From an uncultured Paracoccus sp. (GTDB lineage Bacteria; Pseudomonadota; Alphaproteobacteria; Rhodobacterales; Rhodobacteraceae), in NCBI RefSeq assembly GCF_947496875.1, contig NZ_CANMEH010000006.1:62001-126000 (forward strand): DNA of 64,000 nt. The letters are read 5' to 3'. This document shows positions 42,435 to 52,380 of this stretch, piece by piece. The notes beneath the pieces are model-generated. The model had not been told where the DNA came from. It saw only the letters and a list, made by a program, of their open reading frames with translations, and did no database searches. The position numbers were made by a program, and so were the translations under genes. Within the stretch, counting starts at the first letter, position 1, and every line of letters begins with the position of its first letter.

Positions 42435-43823
42435 ATGTTCCGTTTTCCGTCGATCGCCCGATCGACCGCCCTGTCGAGAACCGTGACCACAACCCTGTCG
42501 CTCACCCTGTCTGCCGCACTGGCCGTCGCGTTCGCCGCGCTGCCGCTGCCGCTGCGGGCGCAGGAGGACACCGGCCCGTTGCGGATCGAGATCACCGAGG
42601 GCGTGACGGAACCGATGCCCATTGCCATCGCGCCGTTCCTGAATGCCGGCAACGGGGGTGACATGGTGGACCGGGTCCAGCAGGTGGTGACCGACGACCT
42701 GACCGGCACCGGGCTGTTTCGCGCCATCGGACCCGCGGCCCAGATCGCCCGCCCGACCGGCATCGACGACCCTGTCGCCTATGAGGACTGGCGCGCCATC
42801 AATGCCGAGGCGCTGGTGATCGGCGACGTCGCCATGGCCGACGGGATGGTCACGGTCCGGTTCAGGCTGTTCGACGTGTTTTCCGGGCGGCCGCTGGGCG
42901 ACGGCATGCAGTTCGAGGCCACGGAACAGGGCTGGCGTCGCGCCGCGCACAAGGCCGCCGACCAGATCTATTCCCGGCTGACGGGCGAGGATCCGTATTT
43001 CGACAGCCGTGTGGCGTTCGTCAACGAGACCGGGCCCAAGGACGCTCGCCGCAAGCGGGTCGGCCTGATGGATTATGACGGGGCCAACCAGATGTGGCTG
43101 ACCGGCGACGCCACGCTGGTCCTGTCGCCCAAGCTGTCGCGGGACGGCCGGCGGCTGCTCTATACCTCCTACAGCTCGGGCTCTCCCCGGCTGATGCTGA
43201 TGGATGTCGAGACAGTGACGGAGGTCGAGGTGCCGACCGATCCCGGCACCATGGCGTTCGGCCCGCGGTTTTCCCCGGACGGACGCTGGATCATCTATTC
43301 CCGCGCGCAAGGGGGCGACACGGATATCTGGCAGATGGACCCCGGCACCGGCGCAGGCCGGCCGCTGATCGCCGGGCCCGCGATCGAGACGGCACCCAGC
43401 TACAGCCCCGACGGCACCCAGATCGTGTTCGAAAGCGACCGGTCCGGCACCTCCCAGCTGTACGTGACCGGCGCGGACGGCAGTGGCGAGCCGCTGCGCA
43501 TCAGCTTTGGCGAGGGCAGCTATGGCGCCCCGGCCTGGTCGCCGAAGGGAGACCTGATCGCCTTCACCCGACAGGACGGCGACAAGTTCCATATCGGGGT
43601 GATGCGGCCCGACGGCTCGGGCGAAAAGACCCTGACGGAGTCGTTTCTGGACGAGGGGCCCACCTGGGCGCCGAATGGCCGCGTGGTGATGTTCACCCGC
43701 CAGACCCCTGGCGGGAACGGGGTCGCGCGGCTGCATTCGGTGGACGTGACGGGCCGCAACATGCGTCCGCTGGACATTCAGGGGGCGGCGTCCGATCCTG
43801 ACTGGGGCCCGCTTCTGCCGTGA
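42435..43823 (+). CDS. tolB: Tol-Pal system beta-propeller protein TolB
   Basis: This 462-residue periplasmic protein binds Pal and the TolA C-terminus. A signal peptide (about 1-36) ends at PLRAQEDT. An N-terminal domain (about 40-165) precedes a six-bladed propeller (about 200-440) with repeats such as RFSPDGRWIIYS, SYSPDGTQIVFESDRSGTSQLYV, and GPTWAPNGRVVMFTRQTPGG. The start ATG 42435 has CAAGGAC upstream. It is 65 bases after tolA and overlaps nothing. Full length. Confidence 0.95.
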   Translation: MFRFPSIARSTALSRTVTTTLSLTLSAALAVAFAALPLPLRAQEDTGPLRIEITEGVTEPMPIAIAPFLNAGNGGDMVDRVQQVVTDDLTGTGLFRAIGPAAQIARPTGIDDPVAYEDWRAINAEALVIGDVAMADGMVTVRFRLFDVFSGRPLGDGMQFEATEQGWRRAAHKAADQIYSRLTGEDPYFDSRVAFVNETGPKDARRKRVGLMDYDGANQMWLTGDATLVLSPKLSRDGRRLLYTSYSSGSPRLMLMDVETVTEVEVPTDPGTMAFGPRFSPDGRWIIYSRAQGGDTDIWQMDPGTGAGRPLIAGPAIETAPSYSPDGTQIVFESDRSGTSQLYVTGADGSGEPLRISFGEGSYGAPAWSPKGDLIAFTRQDGDKFHIGVMRPDGSGEKTLTESFLDEGPTWAPNGRVVMFTRQTPGGNGVARLHSVDVTGRNMRPLDIQGAASDPDWGPLLP

Positions 43824-43834
43824 CGAGGACCGCG

Positions 43835-44365
43835 ATGACCACATCGAAACCCGCTTTTCTGCTGCTGCTGGCACTGACGCTGGCGGGCTGCGCCGCGCCC
43901 CCGCCCCCGGCGGTTGTTACCGATCCCTATGCCGGCTTGCCAGGTGGCGGGGCGGTCTATACCGCGCCGATCCCTGACGGGACGCTGGGCGGCACCGGGA
44001 CCGCCGACTATTTCCGCACCACTCTCGGCGACACCGTCCTGTTCCCCAGGGATCAGGCGGCGCTGACCGCCGAGGCGCGCCTGACGCTGGCCCGCCAGGC
44101 CGACTGGCTGAAAACCAACGGCAGTTTCTCGACCGTCGTCGAGGGCCATTCCGACGAACAGGGCACGCGCGAATTCAACCTTGCCCTGGGCGCGCGCCGG
44201 GCCGGGGCGGTCGAGGAATACCTGATTTCGCAGGGCGTGCCCGCCGGCCGGATCCGCACCGTCAGCTATGGCAAGGAGCGTCCCGTGGCCGTCTGCTCGG
44301 ACGAGGAGTGCCTGGCGCGGAACCGGCGCGCGGTCACGGTGGTACAGCCGGGGGCCGGGGTATGA
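43835..44365 (+). CDS. pal: Peptidoglycan-associated lipoprotein Pal
   Basis: This 176-residue outer-membrane lipoprotein anchors the envelope to peptidoglycan. The lipobox is LALTLAGC. The OmpA-like domain (about 60-170) carries VVEGHSDEQGTREFNLALGARRAGAVEEYLISQGV with the aspartate and arginine that bind diaminopimelate. The start ATG 43835 gives a clean lipoprotein signal; GTG 43820, which overlaps the tolB stop, is an alternative. It overlaps the next gene by 4 bases. Confidence 0.95.
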   Translation: MTTSKPAFLLLLALTLAGCAAPPPPAVVTDPYAGLPGGGAVYTAPIPDGTLGGTGTADYFRTTLGDTVLFPRDQAALTAEARLTLARQADWLKTNGSFSTVVEGHSDEQGTREFNLALGARRAGAVEEYLISQGVPAGRIRTVSYGKERPVAVCSDEECLARNRRAVTVVQPGAGV

Positions 44366-45369
44366 GCCGCGCCACCAGACGCGTCCGTGGCGCGCCCCGG
44401 GTCTGGCGCGGTCTGCGCGCGGGCGTTGTGGCGATGACCATGCTGGCGCCGCTGACCGCAGCGGCACAGACAGCGCCGGATGCGCCGGCACAAGCCCCGA
44501 ACGGTGGCGAAACCCTTGCCGATCTGCGGGCGTCGCTGACGGTGCTGGCGGCCGACCTGCAATCGCTGCGGGCCGAGCTGCGCGCCGGGGGCCAGTCCGC
44601 CTATGCGGCGGCGGGCGGCGAGAGCGCCATCGATCGCATGAACGCGATGGAGGCCGAGATTGCCCGCCTGACGGCGCAGGCCGAGGGGCTGCGCCACCGC
44701 ATCGAGCGGGTCGTCGCGGATGGGACCACCCGGCTGGGCGATGTCGAATTCCGCCTGTGCGAGATGGAGGAGGGCTGTGACCTGGGGGCGCTGACCACGC
44801 CGCCGCTGGGCAGCCAGGGCGACGGGGCCGGGATGCCCTTTGCCGCGCCGCCCGTGCCCGGGTCAGCCGGAACCGCGTCACGCGGGGCCGAGGCCGCACC
44901 CGATGGCGCCGCGACCGCGGAGGAGCAGGCCGCCTTCGACCGCGCCCGGGCCGTGTTCGACGCAGGTGACGCCCGGGCCGCGGCGGCCCAGCTTGCGGAT
45001 TTCGCCGCCAGCCATCCCGGCAGCCCCCTGACCACCGAGGCGCTGTGGCTGCAGGGCGCCGCGCTGGAACAGGCCGGCCAGCCTCGCCCCGCCGCGGCGG
45101 CGTGGTTGCAGGTGTTTTCGGCCGATCCGAACGGCGGCCGGGCGGCTGACGCCCTGCTGGGCCTCGGCCGGCTGGCCGCCGAAAGGGGCAGCACCGAACA
45201 GGCCTGTACCTATCTGGCCGAGATCCAGGCGCGGTTTGCGGACTCCGCCCAGGCCGCCGCTGCTGCGACAGAGCAGCAGGCGCTGTCCTGCCCCGCGCCG
45301 CCCGCCCCTGACGCCGCGCAGGATCCCGAGGATGCCGCCGACGCGGCCCTGGTCCCGGATGGCGGCTGA
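44362..45369 (+). CDS. cpoB: Cell division coordinator CpoB (YbgF)
   Basis: This 335-residue periplasmic protein coordinates Tol-Pal function with peptidoglycan synthesis. A signal region (about 1-36) precedes a coiled-coil segment (about 50-130, with LRASLTVLAADLQSLRAELRAG and RMNAMEAEIARLTAQAEGLRHRIERV). The C-terminal half has TPR-type repeats (about 180-300: FDRARAVFDAGDARAAAAQLADFAASHPGS). Start ATG 44362 overlaps the pal stop (ATGA). It ends 11 bases inside tilS. Confidence 0.92.
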   Translation: MSRATRRVRGAPRVWRGLRAGVVAMTMLAPLTAAAQTAPDAPAQAPNGGETLADLRASLTVLAADLQSLRAELRAGGQSAYAAAGGESAIDRMNAMEAEIARLTAQAEGLRHRIERVVADGTTRLGDVEFRLCEMEEGCDLGALTTPPLGSQGDGAGMPFAAPPVPGSAGTASRGAEAAPDGAATAEEQAAFDRARAVFDAGDARAAAAQLADFAASHPGSPLTTEALWLQGAALEQAGQPRPAAAAWLQVFSADPNGGRAADALLGLGRLAAERGSTEQACTYLAEIQARFADSAQAAAAATEQQALSCPAPPAPDAAQDPEDAADAALVPDGG

Positions 45370-46603
45370 GCCGCAGGCGATCGTCCACGCCGCGCTGGAT
45401 CGACTGGCCGGGGGCCAGCGTGCCCTGGGGATCGCGCTGTCAGGCGGGGGGGACTCCACAGCGCTCATGCACCTTGCGGCGGAGTGGGCCCGGCCGCGCG
45501 GCATCGTGCTGCGCGCCGCCACCGTCGACCACGGGCTGCGCCCCGGATCCGCGGCAGAGGCCGAGGAGGCCGGGCGTGCCGCGCGGCGGCTGGGCATCGC
45601 GCACGAGGTGCTGCGATGGACCGGCCCCGGCGGCGGCAACCTGATGGCGCAGGCGCGGGCGGCGCGGCTGGAGCTTCTGGCGGCATGGGCCGGGCAGCAG
45701 GGGATCGGTGCTGTGGCCCTGGGGCACACACGGGACGATCAGGCGGAAACCGTGCTGATGCGGATGCTGCGCGGGGCGGGCGTCGACGGCCTGTCGGGGA
45801 TGGCACCGGCCCGCCGGTCGCACGGCATCCTGTGGTTGCGGCCCCTGCTGGCCACCGGCCGGGCCGAACTGCGCGACCTGCTGCGACAGCGCGGGGCGAC
45901 ATGGACGGACGATCCCACCAACGACGATCCGCGCTACGACCGTGCCCGGCTGCGCCAGATCATGGCCGCACTGGACCTGCCCGCCGAGGCGCTGGCGCGC
46001 AGCGCGGACAACCTGCGTGCCGCGCGCGTGGCGCTGTACCACGCGGCCCGCGAGGTGGCGCGCGGCTTTGCCGCCGATCGGGGCACCCTGTGCCTGCCCC
46101 GACAGGCGTTCGCGTCCGCCCCGGCGGAACTGCAGCGCCGGGTGATCGTGGCCGGGCTGCAGTGGGTGGCGGGCGCCGAGCATCCGCCGCGCCACGACGC
46201 GATCGCCGCCGTCCTGGGCAGCCTGGCGCAGGATCGGCAGGCCACGCTGGCCGGCGTGATCGTGTCGCCCGTTGCCTCGGCCGCGGGTGGACTGATCCGG
46301 CTGACCCGGGAACCCGCCGCGGCGGCGAAGGCGCCAGTCGTCACGGGAGATCCGGCCATCTGGGACCGGCGCTGGCGGCTGACCGGCCTGCCGGCGGGGG
46401 CGCGGGTCACCACGCTGCCGCCCGGCGAACTGCCGCGTTTCGACTGGCGTGCCGCTGGTCTGACCCGCGCCGAGGCTGCGGCAAGCCCGGCCGTCTGCCT
46501 GCCGGACGGGACCTGGCACGCGCCGGTGATCGAGCCGGGGCAGGGGATCGGCGCGGTTCCGCTGCGCGGCGCAAATGACTTTCTGTGCCCAGAGTCACAT
46601 TGA
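45359..46603 (+). CDS. tilS: tRNA(Ile)-lysidine synthase
   Basis: This 414-residue enzyme attaches lysine to C34 of tRNA-Ile(CAU), which changes its codon from AUG to AUA. The PP-loop ATPase motif is SGGGDS at residues 28-33. [37 protein letters not shown] and the [17 protein letters not shown] motif are also diagnostic. The start ATG 45359 lies inside the end of cpoB; no better start exists. It is an essential-type function. It is followed by ftsH after 59 bases, a common arrangement in alphaproteobacteria. Confidence 0.94.
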   Translation: MAAEPQAIVHAALDRLAGGQRALGIALSGGGDSTALMHLAAEWARPRGIVLRAATVDHGLRPGSAAEAEEAGRAARRLGIAHEVLRWTGPGGGNLMAQARAARLELLAAWAGQQGIGAVALGHTRDDQAETVLMRMLRGAGVDGLSGMAPARRSHGILWLRPLLATGRAELRDLLRQRGATWTDDPTNDDPRYDRARLRQIMAALDLPAEALARSADNLRAARVALYHAAREVARGFAADRGTLCLPRQAFASAPAELQRRVIVAGLQWVAGAEHPPRHDAIAAVLGSLAQDRQATLAGVIVSPVASAAGGLIRLTREPAAAAKAPVVTGDPAIWDRRWRLTGLPAGARVTTLPPGELPRFDWRAAGLTRAEAAASPAVCLPDGTWHAPVIEPGQGIGAVPLRGANDFLCPESH

Positions 46604-46662
46604 TCCCGGACCCTGCGGCACCTATTTTCAGACAAACGTCTTATCCCGCGGAGGACATGCCC

Positions 46663-48552
46663 TTGGGCAACGCGCGCAACATCGCCTTCTGGGTGGTTCT
46701 GTTCCTGATGATCCTGGCGCTGTTCAACGCCTTCGGCGGGAACTCGGCCCAGCTCAACAGCAGGCAGATCAGCTATTCCGAGTTCATCGAGCGGGTGGAA
46801 CAGGACGAGGTCGCATCCGTGACCATCGACGGCGAACAGGTCGGCATCGTCGGAAAGGATGGCAAGCAGTACATCACCGTCCGTCCGCAGGGCGAGGAAA
46901 TCGCCGACCGCCTGATCGACCGCGAGGTCGAGGTCAAGGTCGAGCGTCAGCAGCAGTCGGGCTTCATGTCCCTGCTGGGCGTGTGGCTGCCCTTCATCCT
47001 TCTGATCGGCGTGTGGATCTTCATGATGAATCGCATGCAGGGGGGCGGCAAGGGCGGCGCCATGGGCTTTGGCAAGTCGAAGGCCAAGCTGCTGACCGAG
47101 AAGCACGGCCGTGTCACCTTCGACGACGTCGCCGGGATCGACGAGGCCAAGGAGGAACTCGAAGAGATCGTCGAGTTCCTGCGCAACCCGCAGAAGTTCT
47201 CGCGGCTCGGGGGCAAGATCCCCAAGGGCGCGCTGCTGGTCGGCCCCCCGGGCACCGGCAAGACGCTGCTCGCCCGCGCCATCGCCGGCGAGGCGGGCGT
47301 GCCGTTCTTCACCATTTCCGGTTCCGACTTTGTCGAGATGTTCGTGGGCGTGGGTGCAAGCCGCGTGCGTGACATGTTCGAGCAGGCCAAGAAATCCGCC
47401 CCGTGCATTGTCTTCATCGACGAGATCGACGCGGTGGGCCGGGCCCGTGGCGTCGGCATCGGCGGCGGCAACGACGAACGCGAACAGACGCTGAACCAGC
47501 TGCTGGTGGAGATGGACGGGTTCGAGGCGAACGAGGGGATCATCATCATCGCCGCCACGAACCGCAAGGACGTGCTGGATCCGGCACTGCTGCGCCCGGG
47601 CCGCTTCGACCGCCAGATCCATGTGCCGAACCCGGACATCAAGGGCCGCGAGAAGATCCTGAACGTCCACACCCGCAAGGTGCCGCAGGGCCCCGATGTC
47701 GACCTGCGCCTGATCGCGCGCGGCACGCCCGGGTTCTCGGGTGCGGACCTGATGAATCTCGTCAACGAGGCGGCGCTGATGGCGGCGCGGATCGGCCGGC
47801 GGTTCGTCACGATGGCCGATTTCGAGAACGCCAAGGACAAGGTCATGCTGGGCGTCGAACGCCGCAGCATGGTGCTGACCCCCGAGCAGAAGGAAAAGAC
47901 CGCCTATCACGAGGCCGGGCACGCGATCGTGGGTCTTTCGCTGCCGAAATGCGATCCTGTCTACAAGGCCACGATCATTCCGCGCGGCGGGGCGCTGGGC
48001 ATGGTCGTCAGCCTGCCCGAGGTCGACCGGCTGAACTATCACAAGGACGAGGCCAAGCAGAAGATCGCCATGACGATGGCCGGCAAGGCCGCCGAGATCA
48101 TCAAGTATGGCGAGGAAGGCGTCTCGAACGGTCCCGCCGGCGACATCCAGCAGGCCAGCGCGCTCGCCCGTGCGATGATCATGCGCTGGGGCATGTCGGA
48201 CAAGGTCGGGGCCGTGGATTACGCCGAGGCGCACGAAGGCTACAGCGGCAATACCGGCGGCTTCTCGATCAGCGCCAAGACCAAGGAACTGATCGAGGAT
48301 GAGGTGCGGGGTCTCATCGACGAAGGCTACGAGACGGCGCACCGGATCCTGACCGAGAAGACGGTCGAGTTCGAGCGACTGGCGCAGGGTCTGCTGGAAT
48401 ACGAGACCCTGACCGGCGAAGAGATCGGCAAGGTGATCCGCGGCGACAAGCTGGGTGGCGACGACGACACGCCAAGTTCGTCGGTTCCCACGGTGGCACC
48501 GCCCCGGGTGGTCCAGCCGTCCGGCGGGCCGGAGCCGGTGCCGACCGCCTGA
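46663..48552 (+). CDS. ftsH: ATP-dependent zinc metalloprotease FtsH
   Basis: This 629-residue membrane protease degrades misfolded membrane proteins and regulators. Two membrane segments lie at about 4-24 and 104-124. The AAA+ domain has Walker A GPPGTGKT near residue 193 and the pore and second-region motifs, and the zinc site is HEAGH at about 416. TTG at 46663 is chosen as the start: GGAGG lies eight bases upstream and the product begins (M)GNARNIAFW as in relatives. ATG 46657 is only two bases from the Shine-Dalgarno. Alternatives would add two or more residues. Confidence 0.95.
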   Translation: MGNARNIAFWVVLFLMILALFNAFGGNSAQLNSRQISYSEFIERVEQDEVASVTIDGEQVGIVGKDGKQYITVRPQGEEIADRLIDREVEVKVERQQQSGFMSLLGVWLPFILLIGVWIFMMNRMQGGGKGGAMGFGKSKAKLLTEKHGRVTFDDVAGIDEAKEELEEIVEFLRNPQKFSRLGGKIPKGALLVGPPGTGKTLLARAIAGEAGVPFFTISGSDFVEMFVGVGASRVRDMFEQAKKSAPCIVFIDEIDAVGRARGVGIGGGNDEREQTLNQLLVEMDGFEANEGIIIIAATNRKDVLDPALLRPGRFDRQIHVPNPDIKGREKILNVHTRKVPQGPDVDLRLIARGTPGFSGADLMNLVNEAALMAARIGRRFVTMADFENAKDKVMLGVERRSMVLTPEQKEKTAYHEAGHAIVGLSLPKCDPVYKATIIPRGGALGMVVSLPEVDRLNYHKDEAKQKIAMTMAGKAAEIIKYGEEGVSNGPAGDIQQASALARAMIMRWGMSDKVGAVDYAEAHEGYSGNTGGFSISAKTKELIEDEVRGLIDEGYETAHRILTEKTVEFERLAQGLLEYETLTGEEIGKVIRGDKLGGDDDTPSSSVPTVAPPRVVQPSGGPEPVPTA

Positions 48553-48574
48553 CGGTTCCATCAGCACGACAGCG

Positions 48575-48600
48575 ACCCCGGCCTCAGGCCGGGGTTCTTG
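48575..48600 (+). terminator. Terminator after ftsH
   Basis: ACCCCGGC and GCCGGGGT (48575-48582 and 48588-48595) form an 8-bp stem around CTCAG, followed by TCTTG. It lies 22 bases past the ftsH stop codon and closes the Tol-ftsH gene run. Confidence 0.75.
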
Positions 48601-48693
48601 CATGTGAGACGGCGGGATGTGGGTGCCGGGCGATGCCGTCGCCGGCGCGCCGAGGGCTTGCACCCGGTCGGCCATGCGGGCAATGACCCCACT

Positions 48694-49038
48694 ATGACAA
48701 GCCGCGCCCCTGCCTGCCCGCGCCCGCTGACCGATGCCGACATCGCCGCCTTGCCGGACATGGCGGCGCTGCGCAGCGCGATCGACGGGCTCGATGCGCA
48801 ACTGGCGCAGCTGCTTGCTGTGCGGTCGCGCCTGATCGACCGCGCCGCCCAGATCAAGGCGGCAAGCGGGCTGCCCGCCCGGATCCCTTCGCGCGTCGAG
48901 GAAGTCGCAGCGAACGCCCGGCGCAACGCTGCCGCCGCGGGCTATGACCCGGATCTGGCCGAGGCGCTCTGGCGGACGATGATGGACCACTTCATCGCGC
49001 AGGAGGCCCAAATCCTGGGGGAAGCCGATGACCGCTGA
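48694..49038 (+). CDS. Chorismate mutase, AroQ type
   Basis: This 114-residue all-helical enzyme converts chorismate to prephenate for phenylalanine and tyrosine. The AroQ features are a leading helix with [35 protein letters not shown], supplying the conserved arginine and lysine, and [14 protein letters not shown] followed by the terminal helix with [11 protein letters not shown], where the glutamine is placed as expected. Isochorismate-pyruvate lyase is a close alternative in this family. The first 20 residues are an extra N-terminal tail. ATG 48694 has no strong ribosome-binding site. The end overlaps folD by 11 bases. Confidence 0.85.
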   Translation: MTSRAPACPRPLTDADIAALPDMAALRSAIDGLDAQLAQLLAVRSRLIDRAAQIKAASGLPARIPSRVEEVAANARRNAAAAGYDPDLAEALWRTMMDHFIAQEAQILGEADDR

Positions 49039-49906
49039 CCTGATCGACGGAAAGGCGTTCGCCGCCGGACTGCGCGGCCGCATTGCCGAACAGGTCGCAG
49101 CGATGCGTCAGGCGCACGGGATCACCCCCGGTCTGGCCGTGGTGCTGGTCGGCGAGGATCCGGCCAGCGCGGTCTATGTCCGCTCCAAGGGCCGGATGAC
49201 CGCCGAGGTCGGGATGCAGGGATTCACCCACCGTCTGCCCAACACCACGGCGCAGCACGACCTGCTGGATCTGGTCGCGCGCCTGAACGCCGATGCGGCG
49301 GTGAACGGTATTCTCGTCCAATTGCCGCTGCCCGCGCATCTGGACGAGATCGCGGTGATCAACGCCATCGCCCCGGAAAAGGACGTGGACGGGTTCACCG
49401 TGCTGAATGCCGGCCGTCTGGCGACCGGGCAGCGGGCCATGGTTCCCTGTACGCCGCTTGGCTGCCTGATGCTGCTGCGCGACCGGCTGGGGGCGCTGGC
49501 GGGCAGGGACGCGCTGGTGATCGGGCGGTCGAACATCGTCGGCAAGCCGATGGCGCAGCTGCTGCTGTCCGAAAGCGCCACGGTGACGGTCGCGCATTCC
49601 CGGACCCGCGACCTGCCGGGCCTGTGCCGGCGCGCCGAGATCGTGGTCGCGGCGGTCGGACGCCCCAGCTTCGTTCAGGGGTCGTGGATCCGCCCCGGCG
49701 CGACGGTGATCGACGTGGGGATCAACCGTACGGATGAAGGGCTGGTCGGGGACGTCGACTTTGCCGCCGCGCGCGAGGTGGCGGGGGCGATTACCCCGGT
49801 GCCGGGCGGGGTGGGGCCGATGACCATCGCCTGCCTGCTGGCGAATACGCTGACCGCGACGGCGCGGGTCCACGGGCTGCCTGACCCCGAGGGGCTGACC
49901 CCCTGA
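49028..49906 (+). CDS. folD: Bifunctional methylene-THF dehydrogenase / methenyl-THF cyclohydrolase FolD
   Basis: This 292-residue cytosolic enzyme interconverts one-carbon forms of tetrahydrofolate. Signatures are [19 protein letters not shown] (substrate loop with catalytic lysine and tyrosine), [14 protein letters not shown], and [28 protein letters not shown], then the C-terminal [19 protein letters not shown] 49028 overlaps the mutase gene by 11 bases and has GGGGGAAG upstream. Full length. It converges on the ruv operon. Confidence 0.96.
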   Translation: MTADLIDGKAFAAGLRGRIAEQVAAMRQAHGITPGLAVVLVGEDPASAVYVRSKGRMTAEVGMQGFTHRLPNTTAQHDLLDLVARLNADAAVNGILVQLPLPAHLDEIAVINAIAPEKDVDGFTVLNAGRLATGQRAMVPCTPLGCLMLLRDRLGALAGRDALVIGRSNIVGKPMAQLLLSESATVTVAHSRTRDLPGLCRRAEIVVAAVGRPSFVQGSWIRPGATVIDVGINRTDEGLVGDVDFAAAREVAGAITPVPGGVGPMTIACLLANTLTATARVHGLPDPEGLTP

Positions 49907-49940
49907 TGACGCGCGCTGCCCGCGTGGTGCAGCCCCGGGT

Positions 49941-50096
49941 CTAGATGTCGCGCAGGAACAGCGTGTTGAAGAGCCAGGCAAAGACCGCCATCGCGGGGAT
50001 CGCCAGAATCATCCAGCCGGTCGAGAACGCCCAGATCGTCAGCGCCAGCGGCACGGCCAGCACCAGCAGTTTCAGGATCAGCGGCCAGCGGCTCAT
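49941..50096 (-). CDS. Small hydrophobic membrane protein, 51 residues
   Basis: This 51-residue frame starts at ATG 50096 and overlaps the stop codon of the thioesterase gene (ATGA), which supports coupled translation. Two hydrophobic segments cover nearly all of it (LILKLLVLAVPLALTIWAFS and WMILAIPAMAVFAWLFNTLF), so an inner-membrane hairpin is likely. No family is recognised. It is the last gene of the ruv transcription unit and is close to folD on the other strand. A longer start would run through the thioesterase gene and is unlikely. Confidence 0.7.
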   Translation of the reverse strand: MSRWPLILKLLVLAVPLALTIWAFSTGWMILAIPAMAVFAWLFNTLFLRDI

Positions 50097-50509
50097 GGCG
50101 TCACCGGGATCATCGTGCCCTGCAGCATGGCGATGTGCTTGCGGCCCTTCGCGGTCTCGGACCACACGTCGGCGGCCACGACGGCGATCCGACGCCCCGA
50201 CTTGATCACCCGCCCTTCGGCCACCAGCCGGTCACCCACGGCCGGGGCCAGCAGGTTGATCTTCATCTCGACCGTCATGACCTCGGCCCCGTCGGGCATC
50301 AGCGACAGCGCGGAATAGCCCGCGGCGCTGTCCCCGATCGCAAAGGCCAGGGCAGCGTGGCCCGCACCGTGCTGCTGCAGTACATGCGGGCCGACCGGGG
50401 CGGCGATGACCGCCCGCCCGGCGCCCGTCTCGACCAGTTCGGCCCCCAGCGTGGTCATCATTGTCTGCCGGGCAAAGCTGGCCTTCAGCCGTTCCGCGAT
50501 CTCATCCAT
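50093..50509 (-). CDS. PaaI-family hot-dog thioesterase
   Basis: This 138-residue hot-dog-fold protein resembles the PaaI group of acyl-CoA thioesterases. The central [26 protein letters not shown] includes the helix-forming HG and the acidic position D typical of the active site, and [30 protein letters not shown] closes the fold. The usual HGG is HGA here. The substrate is unknown. ATG 50509 lies 8 bases inside the end of ruvB, and the next gene overlaps its stop. Confidence 0.85.
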   Translation of the reverse strand: MDEIAERLKASFARQTMMTTLGAELVETGAGRAVIAAPVGPHVLQQHGAGHAALAFAIGDSAAGYSALSLMPDGAEVMTVEMKINLLAPAVGDRLVAEGRVIKSGRRIAVVAADVWSETAKGRKHIAMLQGTMIPVTP

Positions 50510-51530
50510 CGAACAATCCTGCCTGTACCACCCTGGGCTGTTCCAGTCCCAGATGCCGCCAGCCCAGATGGCCCAGCATCCGCCCGCGCGGCGTGCGCTG
50601 GATCAGCCCCTGCTGCAGCAGATAGGGCTCGATCACCTCTTCGATCGCGTCGCGGCTTTCGGCGAGGGCTGCGGACAGCGTTTCCACGCCCACCGGGCCG
50701 CCGGCGTAATGTTCGGCCATCAGCGTCAGATAGCGGCGGTCGGCGCCGTCCAGCCCCAGGTCGTCTACCCCCAGCCGGGTCAGGGCGCTGTCGGCGATGG
50801 CGCGGGTCAGCCGCCCGTCGCCCTCGACCAGCGCAAAGTCCACCACCCGGCGCAGCAGCCGGCCCGCGATGCGTGGGGTGCCCCGCGCGCGCCGGGCGAT
50901 TTCCCGGGTTCCGTCCGGTTCGGCGCTGATCCCCATCAGCCGGGCGCCGCGCGCCACGATCTGGTCCAGCTCGTCGATCGTGTAGAACTGCAGCCGGGTC
51001 GGGATGCCGAACCGGTCGCGCAGCGGCGTCGTCAGCAGCCCCAGCCGCGTCGTCGCACCAACCAGCGTGAAGGGCTGCAGCTCGATCCGCACCGTGCGCG
51101 CCGCCGGCCCCACGCCGATCACCAGGTCCAGCTCGAAATCCTCCATGGCGGGGTAGAGCACCTCTTCCACGGCGGGGTTCATGCGGTGGATCTCGTCGAT
51201 GAACAGCACGTCGCGGGCATCCAGATTGGTCAGGATCGCGGCGAGGTCGCCGGCCCGGGCCAGGACCGGGCCCGAGGTCATGCGGAAATTGACCCCCAGC
51301 TCGCGGGCCATGATCTGGGCCAGCGTGGTCTTGCCCAGCCCGGGCGGTCCGTGGAAAAGGGTGTGGTCCATCGCCTGGCCGCGCATCCGGGCGCTGTCGA
51401 TGAACACCCGCAGATTGGCCCGCGCCTCGGCCTGCCCGACGAAATCCTCCAGCCGCTGGGGGCGCAGGGCGCGATCCTCGGCGTCGCCCTCGACCGGGTC
51501 GGGCCGCAGGGTGGGGTCGGGTCGGGTCAT
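50502..51530 (-). CDS. ruvB: Holliday junction branch migration helicase RuvB
   Basis: This 342-residue AAA+ motor drives branch migration with RuvA. The N-terminal [19 protein letters not shown] leads to Walker [10 protein letters not shown] at 61-69, Walker [10 protein letters not shown], and the sensor/arginine-finger region [18 protein letters not shown]. The C-terminal winged helix includes [15 protein letters not shown] and [19 protein letters not shown] 51530 overlaps htpX by 4 bases (ATGA). A longer upstream frame is not needed. It is separated from ruvA by htpX. Confidence 0.97.
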   Translation of the reverse strand: MTRPDPTLRPDPVEGDAEDRALRPQRLEDFVGQAEARANLRVFIDSARMRGQAMDHTLFHGPPGLGKTTLAQIMARELGVNFRMTSGPVLARAGDLAAILTNLDARDVLFIDEIHRMNPAVEEVLYPAMEDFELDLVIGVGPAARTVRIELQPFTLVGATTRLGLLTTPLRDRFGIPTRLQFYTIDELDQIVARGARLMGISAEPDGTREIARRARGTPRIAGRLLRRVVDFALVEGDGRLTRAIADSALTRLGVDDLGLDGADRRYLTLMAEHYAGGPVGVETLSAALAESRDAIEEVIEPYLLQQGLIQRTPRGRMLGHLGWRHLGLEQPRVVQAGLFDG

Positions 51531-52363
51531 CCGGCGGCCAGGGCTTGCAGGCGGGCGATCCGTTCCTCGGTCGGCGGGTGGGTCGCGAACATCCGGTCCA
51601 TCCGCATCCCCGACAGCGGATTGATGATGAACATCGCGGCCGATGCGGGGTTGCGCTCGGCCGGGATGTTCACGGTGCGCCCGGCGGCATTCGCGATCTT
51701 GACCAGCGCCGAGGCAAGGCCGCGCGACGAGCCGGCGATCAACGCCCCGTCGCGGTCCGCGTCGAATTCGCGGGTCCGGGAAATCGCCATCTGCACCAGC
51801 GTGGCGGCCAGCGGCGCCAGGATCATCAGCAGCAGCGCCCCGATCATGCCGCCCTGACGTTCCCGGTTGCCCGACCACATCAGCATGTTGCCCATGATCG
51901 CGATCGCCCCGGCGAGCGTCGCGGTCACGGTCATGATCAGCGTGTCGCGGCTGCGGATATGGGCCAGCTCATGCGCGATGACCCCCGCCAGCTCGTCCCG
52001 GCTCAGCGTCCGCAGCAGTCCCTGGGTCACCGCCACCGCCGCGTTCTGGGGGTTGCGGCCGGTGGCGAAGGCGTTCGGCTGGTCGGTCTGTAGCACGTAC
52101 ACGGCCGGCATCGGCAACCCGGCATTGTCGGCCAGCTGGCGCACCAGCGCGATCAGGTCACCGCCGTTCGCCTCGGTCACCGGGACGGCGTTGTGCTGGC
52201 GCAGCAGCGCCTTGTCGCTGTTCCACCAGGCCCACAGATTGCCCGCGCCGGCCAGCACCAGCGCCAGGATCGCCCCCTGGGTGCCGCCCAGCAGCCAGCC
52301 GAGGGCGGCCAGCAGCCCGGTCAGCGCGGCCATCAGGACAAAGGTGCGAAGGGTTCCGGACAT
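51527..52363 (-). CDS. htpX: Membrane zinc metalloprotease HtpX
   Basis: This 278-residue inner-membrane protease takes part in membrane-protein quality control with FtsH. Four hydrophobic segments lie at about 8-25, 30-45, 142-165 and 175-195. The zinc motif HELAH is at 131-135 and the third ligand E199 in [13 protein letters not shown]. The start ATG 52363 has AAGGAGGAG upstream. It sits 17 bases after ruvA and overlaps ruvB by 4, so it is embedded in the ruv operon. That placement differs from the usual ruvC-ruvA-ruvB run. Confidence 0.95.
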   Translation of the reverse strand: MSGTLRTFVLMAALTGLLAALGWLLGGTQGAILALVLAGAGNLWAWWNSDKALLRQHNAVPVTEANGGDLIALVRQLADNAGLPMPAVYVLQTDQPNAFATGRNPQNAAVAVTQGLLRTLSRDELAGVIAHELAHIRSRDTLIMTVTATLAGAIAIMGNMLMWSGNRERQGGMIGALLLMILAPLAATLVQMAISRTREFDADRDGALIAGSSRGLASALVKIANAAGRTVNIPAERNPASAAMFIINPLSGMRMDRMFATHPPTEERIARLQALAAG

Positions 52364-52380
52364 CACGCGCTCCTCCTTGC

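Noticed and set aside
45934..49083. A 1049-codon minus-strand frame across tilS, ftsH and chorismate mutase.
   Set aside because: Antisense to three well-supported genes; no ribosome-binding site and no recognisable domain.
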